Source: Zantedeschia hybrid cultivar
Lineage: Eukaryota > Streptophyta > Magnoliopsida > Alismatales > Araceae
Assembly: GCA_030544215.1 (NCBI GenBank)
Contig: JARZZO010000014.1
Location: forward strand, 40,577,734-40,641,733
Direction of reading: 5' to 3'
Length of the DNA stretch: 64,000 nucleotides
Shown here in pieces: positions 58,615-64,000 of this stretch. The notes beneath the pieces are model-generated. The model was not told the DNA's origin, did no database searches, and saw only the letters and a list, made by a program, of their open reading frames with translations. The stretch's first letter is position 1. Each line of letters opens with the position of its first letter. The position numbers and the translations under genes are program-made.

Positions 58615-60080
58615 CAGGAAAAGTGTGGTTTCAAGTAAGGTGTTCTTCGAGCAGGATTTGATTACATATGGTGCTGTTCCTGTTCCGGTCTTCCAGGGGT
58701 GTGAATCCACCCTTTGTGAGCATATTTGTTAAATGAGCATGCTCCGCCAATGATTGGGAACAACCTCTTATGCTTAGGGTTTGTTTATGGGAGTGACAAG
58801 GCAAGATATGTTAATATTAAGATGATTCCATCTACCTGACAGCTACTGGAAGGGAGGAGTCAAAAACCAGCTGGTGACATCATGGTGACATCTTGTCAAT
58901 ACATCTATCAAATCATTATGGAGTACTTGATCCTTGACGGTTCTTGATCTATGTAAAAAAGTTTATGGTATCTTGTTGATTTCCTGTATGATTATTTATT
59001 CCCTTCTTGTTGAGGCCATATGCTGATGGTTCGCTTGACAATGAAAAGGTCAAGCTGCGAAACTGGATCACAAAAGAAATTAGTAAATGGAAGCATATGC
59101 AAGGGAATTCATGGATAACTAAATAAAGCGATGAGTGCAATACAAAGGCAAAATCCATAGCCAATATAATAATTTGCATTTCCCAAATAAAACAGATAAT
59201 GCCTTTATGGGAAATTTGCCAAAACTCCTGAAGTGGGAGTGCAATTCTTTGCTCAGGCAAGTACTTCTGACCATTGCCTTGTCTCATGCGACTCTACCAC
59301 CCAATAAAAACACAAAACAAAACATGAAGGTGGCAAGAGTTAATGTAGGATTCATCCTTGCCACGACTATTGGTTATGGGGTTAGTGAGAGCAGTATAAG
59401 CAATAAACTAAATAAACAATATTCTTCTCTATGTGCAGTAAGGTAAAGTTGGTAAACAACTACTGTGCAACTATATCTGATCTAGGTACAGTAAAGAAAA
59501 CAAATAAGAAGAGTTGACAATGTAATGAGACTTAGAGCGTATCTAACATTGTGGCTCAGATGACTAAACACTGACATGGACTCTCAACGTTGTGTACAAC
59601 AAGGATAAAGCATTTAACTTCATCTTATATACCCAGAAGTACATGCAGGGGGTAGGACAACCTTAAGGGAATAGACATACCCACTCTTGTGCTCGCATAA
59701 TTAGTTCATCCTGAAATTGGCCAAACTTAATCTACCTAGAAGCAATAGGGTCATCTACACACTAGTCATGATCATGCACCTTTTATGGAGTAGCGGTGAG
59801 CAGGCGCTACTAGGCCCTCTCCTATCAAGCCTCATAACTCGTATGCTAGTCATTCTAAGAGGTAGGCAAATAAAGGACTAGCCAAGTCATACATTCTTCA
59901 AAACCATAGTGCCCAAGACTCAATCATGTGTGTACACAAGCAAGACTCTACTCACTTTCCTACGATTAGTTAATTATGACTTTGGACCCAAGTCTCTACA
60001 GTTGACGTCATAAGTGTGCAAGTGTCCTTGACCTCACCTTGTATGTGGCCTTTGGTCACAAGGACAAAAGTGAACTAGTG
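58615..60080. other. PRIMPOL intron 8, nothing recognised
   Basis: Non-coding. Open frames of 103-112 codons on opposite strands near 58950-59450 overlap each other and show no known similarity. Confidence 0.35.
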
Positions 60081-60174
60081 TAAGGGTGTTGCTTCATCTA
60101 AAAAACTCAGAAGCAAAACACAACTTAAGGGTGTTGCTTCATCTAAAAAAATCAGAAGCAAAACACAACTTAAA
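60081..60174 (+). repeat. Two-copy tandem repeat, 47-bp unit
   Basis: TAAGGGTGTTGCTTCATCTA begins copies at 60081 and 60128, nearly identical. Confidence 0.93.
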
Positions 60175-60340
60175 CCTCGAGCTTAGCTGAACCTCATCTA
60201 AGTAATCCTTAATTAATGGCTAAAGACTTTTCTAATGCCTTGACTAGGATTGGTTAAACTTCTTATATAAAACATTAGTAAATTGATTCTGTTCATAGCG
60301 TGATGACACACCTCATTGTATAAATGGGTAAATGTATAAC

Positions 60341-60611
60341 ATATATAAGAATCCAATTGAAAGGTTTTTTGTCGCCGGTTCAATTCTTGCTCCGGTTAAA
60401 TTTAATGTTTTCGGCTCAGTTTTATCCCTTCTTTGGTTTGGTTCTATGAATGCATGCCTCAGGGACCATATGGACACATTCTATGAACACATGCCACAGG
60501 GACCATATAGACACATCTCTGAGGGATAAAACTGAACCGAAAACATTAAATTGAACCGGGACCAAGAGTTGAACTGGCGATGAAAAACCCTTCAATTGGC
60601 TTCTTATATAT
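60341..60611. mobile_element. Fold-back MITE-like element, about 270 bp
   Basis: The left arm from ATCCAATTGAAAGGTTTTTT through TTAATGTTTTCGGCTCAG and TTTTATCCCT is mirrored by a right arm ending CCTTCAATTGGCTTCTTATA. The arms are about 95-100 bp with roughly 85% match. The spacer contains two copies of ACCATAT.GACACAT. The target duplication is unclear because the flanks are TA-rich. Confidence 0.75.
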
Positions 60612-63600
60612 TTTATGGATATCTTGTCTTCCTGAATCCTTAGCCTAACATGATTAACTTATGCATTGGGGCAATGCCTATCACTTATAAACTTAGCATT
60701 AGCAACTTCTTTTATATTTATCTTTCCCTTTCTTGTGTTGGCCACATCTTCATTTATATCAAAATACGTGTTTTTCATAGTTGTATTTTAAATTTACTTC
60801 ATTTAAAAATTCTTTTAGAGAAGGTATCATTTAAAATTTCTTTTAGAGAAGGTCTTTTTTCCCGTGTCTGCTTCATATGCTTTTGAGCATAATCTTCTAA
60901 TTGGCTCAAGTTAAAATCAGTTGTCAATTGATCCATCCTCGTACTGTCTTCTTGCTGTATCTTCTAATACAAACAGCCAGTTTTGATTTGTGAATAGTTT
61001 TTGATATTATGGATGCTTATACATGTTATTGCTTGTTTGTTTCATAGGATGATGTATTTATCATGTTTTCCTTGTAGCTGAGATTCAGAGGTGTGTTGTT
61101 TTTAACTGTACATAGTTTTTTAATATTTATTTGAAAATCGAGCATTCTAGATAAATCATAGTGGTGTCAACTGGATTTTTAACCAACCTGATAAAGCCAT
61201 CTTAAAAACTCCTGCGGTTCTATTATGCATGTTGTGGTCGAAATAGTTTATTTCCAATTGTTTGCTTGTCATTCTCATAATAATTTCTTTGTCCACCTGT
61301 CATGACATGCATCTATATGGACATGTTTATGACAGCTTCTAATTTTAAATAATTTTGTACTTTCATCCAATTGTTTTGGGAAAGAAATTAAGTCTTTTAT
61401 GTACTATTTAGTTTTGTTTTAACTTCCAACCAAAAATGACAAAGTGAAAAAATGGGTGAAAAGTTGGCTTATTAGAAAAGGTTAGCTTTTTAACTGACAC
61501 CCACCAAAATTAGCTATAATCACTCTCAGTTGACTTTTTTCAAGTGAAAATTGAACATCATAAGGTTAGGTTTGAAGCAGCACAAGGGCTTTGTAGAACT
61601 GATCCCTCATCCCTTCAAGTCGTCATACTTGGGATATAGTTTCTCATCTACCTATTAGTTTATAAACTCTCGTATTAAAATATCAATCTATTTCACGTGC
61701 GTGTGATGACATGAGATAAGTTCTTAAAAACTATGAGAAACTCCATAAAGTGGATCCTTTTCTAATGAAATTGCAATGACTTTTTGCAAAGTACATGGCA
61801 CTATGGACACTTAAGTATGTAGTCCTTGCAAAAATAAAAAAATGTACTTCATATACCTTTCTTCTAAGGTTTCAGTTGCTGATCTGTGCATCTTTGGCAA
61901 CTACATTCTCTTCTTTCCAAACTATGCACCAAAAAATATTAATCATACAAAGCAACTGACATTACCTTACTATTAACATTGTTTATAGCAATTTCTATTC
62001 TTTACAATTTTAATTGGCCCATCACTCAATTAATCTTTTTAATAAATCCGAGACATATTAACTAAAATTAAAGCATACGCGCGAAGCACGTTCATGTGTA
62101 TCTTATCTTGTATAATTGTCTTATATTTTGAAATGATCTGGCAAGCAATCCTACACACTAGAAGGCCTTATTTTTGTGGGTCTCTTGGGGTTAAGAGATT
62201 GGGCACTTAGCCCTTTTCTACTGGGTTAGGTAAGACCCAATGCTACTCTATTATGTAGGGACTAGAGTCTAGGTCTTAAGGGTTTGGCTGGTCTAGGTCT
62301 TAGGCATTTGTCTGATCACTGTGGGCAGAGAGAGAGAGAGAGAGAGAGGGAGAGAGGTTAATCATTTGCGTGCATGCATCGTCAAGTCTTCGGACTATAT
62401 GACTATGAAGAGTCATGTGGCTCGCTTAGTCCTACTCTCGTCCATCCCTTTTAGGTTATGGTGCCTCTGTCTGGCTGTTGGGATGGAGACTTAGTTGAGT
62501 ACTTGGACTAAACCTTTAGCCTGTCATTTTCTATTTTGCTTTGATCTGTTCCATTCCAAGTGCGATTGATAACCTTGTCACTTTGAACCCATACTTCTGT
62601 TGTCTTTCTTTTGCTTTATTGTCTCATTTCCTTGAAAGAAAAGTTTGCAACATTATTTGATTTAATTGGTGACATTATTTCATCCAATTAGTTGCTACTA
62701 TTTCCTTGAACTTTGAGAAGCATTAATGTTCCTCATTTAGGAATTTTTTTTTTCTGGACAAGTTTATAAAGTGAAATATTTGAGGATATATAAAAGTGGT
62801 ATAGTTATAAAGTAGAGAAGTTATGTTTAAGTTAAAAACAGGTATCTGCAATTCATCCTTAAATTAACGTGAAAATATTGACAAAAATGGTGATTATCTA
62901 CCTAACTCTCTTGATACTGCCCTAGTTATATCGACTAAGCTTTTTCTTTGTTGTATGTCACTGAATGACTTGGTCGATTTTGACTGTGCAGCCTAGTTCT
63001 GTGACTTCTGGTCTTTGGTTATCTATATAATTTTCTGTCTTTGACTTAGAGATTGGGAGCATGTGCGCGGCATACTTTTAATCTATGACTCTATCTTTAA
63101 ATCATAGTGTTGAATAATTTTATGTTTTCTTATGTGCACCTCTAGTCCTGAGAATATTTTAATTTTGTAAATAATATTCTCCTTTTTGATTACTTAACAA
63201 CTAACCTTTCAGGCTTGGTGGAGGTGAGGGTGCATACTCACCTTGCCCAACAAGGAGCCTGTCACCCTTGTGTTTAACAATGGACTGCAGGAAAATTATA
63301 TTTCACAAGATATTGCTGACTTGAGAGAAATTGTGGGTCCTTCTAAATGGTTTCTCACTATGATGAAGCATGTGTAACACCCTTCCAATACAAGGTCAAT
63401 ACATCAGACGTGGTAGCAAATGGATGGAGGAACAACATGGCCCCTTGATCACCGAGCAACATTGCTGCACTTCCCAATAGCCACACTTGAAGGCAAATTT
63501 AGTTTTCTGATCTCATATCCTTCAAGTAGAGAGAAGCTCTGGCCTGAAGATGCAAGCAAAATCATGAAGCCAATTGCAAATTCAATGATCATGATAGTAG

Positions 63601-63732
63601 CTCTGGAGTCCCTAGACACCATCCATAGTGCAACAACACCCTTTTTACCCTGATCCTATGTAGTAGCAGATCTTGACATGCTTCATGCTACAGCAGTAAT
63701 AGTTGTGTCTCTCCCTTTGCCTGGGTCACTGA
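60612..63732. other. PRIMPOL intron 8 continued; (GA)n at 62327-62357
   Basis: AT-rich and non-coding apart from a short GA microsatellite. Candidate exons for the missing C-terminus were looked for and none was convincing. Confidence 0.4.
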
Positions 63733-63740
63733 TGTGGGAC

Positions 63741-63914
63741 CAAGGTTCACAGAACAGTACCGGAACCAGACCCGATCAAGGATGGTTCCGGTTCAAATTT
63801 ATCTAGAACTGGATAGAACTGTCTAAAAGCGGCCAGTTCAAACTGTTTTGGGAGCCGCCAGATCCGATCCGGTTCTACTTGTTCCAGTTTGAACTTGTGG
63901 GTCTGCAAACCATG
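63741..63914. mobile_element. Miniature hAT element, 174 bp, perfect target duplication
   Basis: Ends CAAGGTTCACAGAAC and (reverse complement) CATGGTTTGCAGACC. Flanked by perfect TGTGGGAC at 63733-63740 and 63915-63922. The body has GGTTCCGG, GATCCGGTTC and AACTGG subterminal motifs, a variant different from the GGTACCGG set. Confidence 0.93.
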
Positions 63915-64000
63915 TGTGGGACCAGACTATCATGGTTACAACTGGATTCTCTATTCAAGGAGTCATCGGACCAGCAAGTTCAGCCGATCATCATCCTGGA

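Noticed and set aside
61050..61098. Possible PRIMPOL exon 9 after acceptor TTTCATAG, reading DDVFIMFSL
   Set aside because: It faintly resembles the acidic start of the next conserved block but hits a stop after nine codons and has no supporting downstream similarity.
63212..63310. Possible exon after CCTTTCAG near 63212 (LGGGEGAYSPCPT)
   Set aside because: The frame has no similarity to PRIMPOL and soon stops. More like retroelement debris.

Overview
This is a stretch of nuclear DNA from a flowering plant, species not identifiable from the sequence. The evidence is plant-type Ty1/copia elements, L1 and RTE LINEs, plant hAT transposons with DUF659 transposases, and a spliced gene with GT-AG introns. 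I see no bacterial, organellar or viral gene layout.

The one clear host gene is PRIMPOL (primase-polymerase, archaeo-eukaryotic primase superfamily) on the + strand. It starts at 3221 and runs past the right end of the window. Eight coding exons join in a single frame to give 350 residues: 3221-3293, 3400-3536, 25300-25469, 25613-25759, 25862-25913, 34443-34617, 47049-47131 and 58149-58361. Together they carry the three catalytic motifs of the family (DxE, SxH and the later Asp). The C-terminal part, including the expected zinc-binding domain, is not in the window. The 1,050 coding bases are spread over more than 55 kb because introns 2, 5, 6 and 7 are 21.8, 8.5, 12.4 and 11.0 kb long. Intron 6 appears to use a GC-AG splice pair.

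The introns are a graveyard of mobile elements. Left of the gene is a decayed copia 3' end. Intron 2 holds a decayed RTE LINE, copia fragments on both strands, a long fold-back element, a nested pair of hAT elements (11.7-13.2 kb), a large deleted hAT (14.85-22.75 kb) hosting a second near-full-length hAT (15.75-19.79 kb), and a 5'-truncated L1 that itself contains a 157-bp hAT. Intron 5 holds a LINE tail, a copia end with LTR, a cluster of direct and inverted duplications, an RTE LINE and an 881-bp hAT. Intron 6 holds L1 pieces, three more hAT elements and a truncated hAT with a 457-codon open transposase segment. Intron 7 holds two more hAT elements, an array of degenerate TAATCGATTA motifs, and tandem duplications including one of 211 bp with no difference seen. 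The right end has a fold-back element and a 174-bp hAT.

At least a dozen hAT insertions can be recognised. Many are delimited to the base by terminal repeats beginning CAAGG, CATGG or similar and by 8-bp target duplications. Three very short ones (93, 95 and 157 bp) consist almost wholly of repeated GGTACCGG-type motifs. Boundaries of decayed elements are approximate. All calls rest on reading the sequence, not on database searches.
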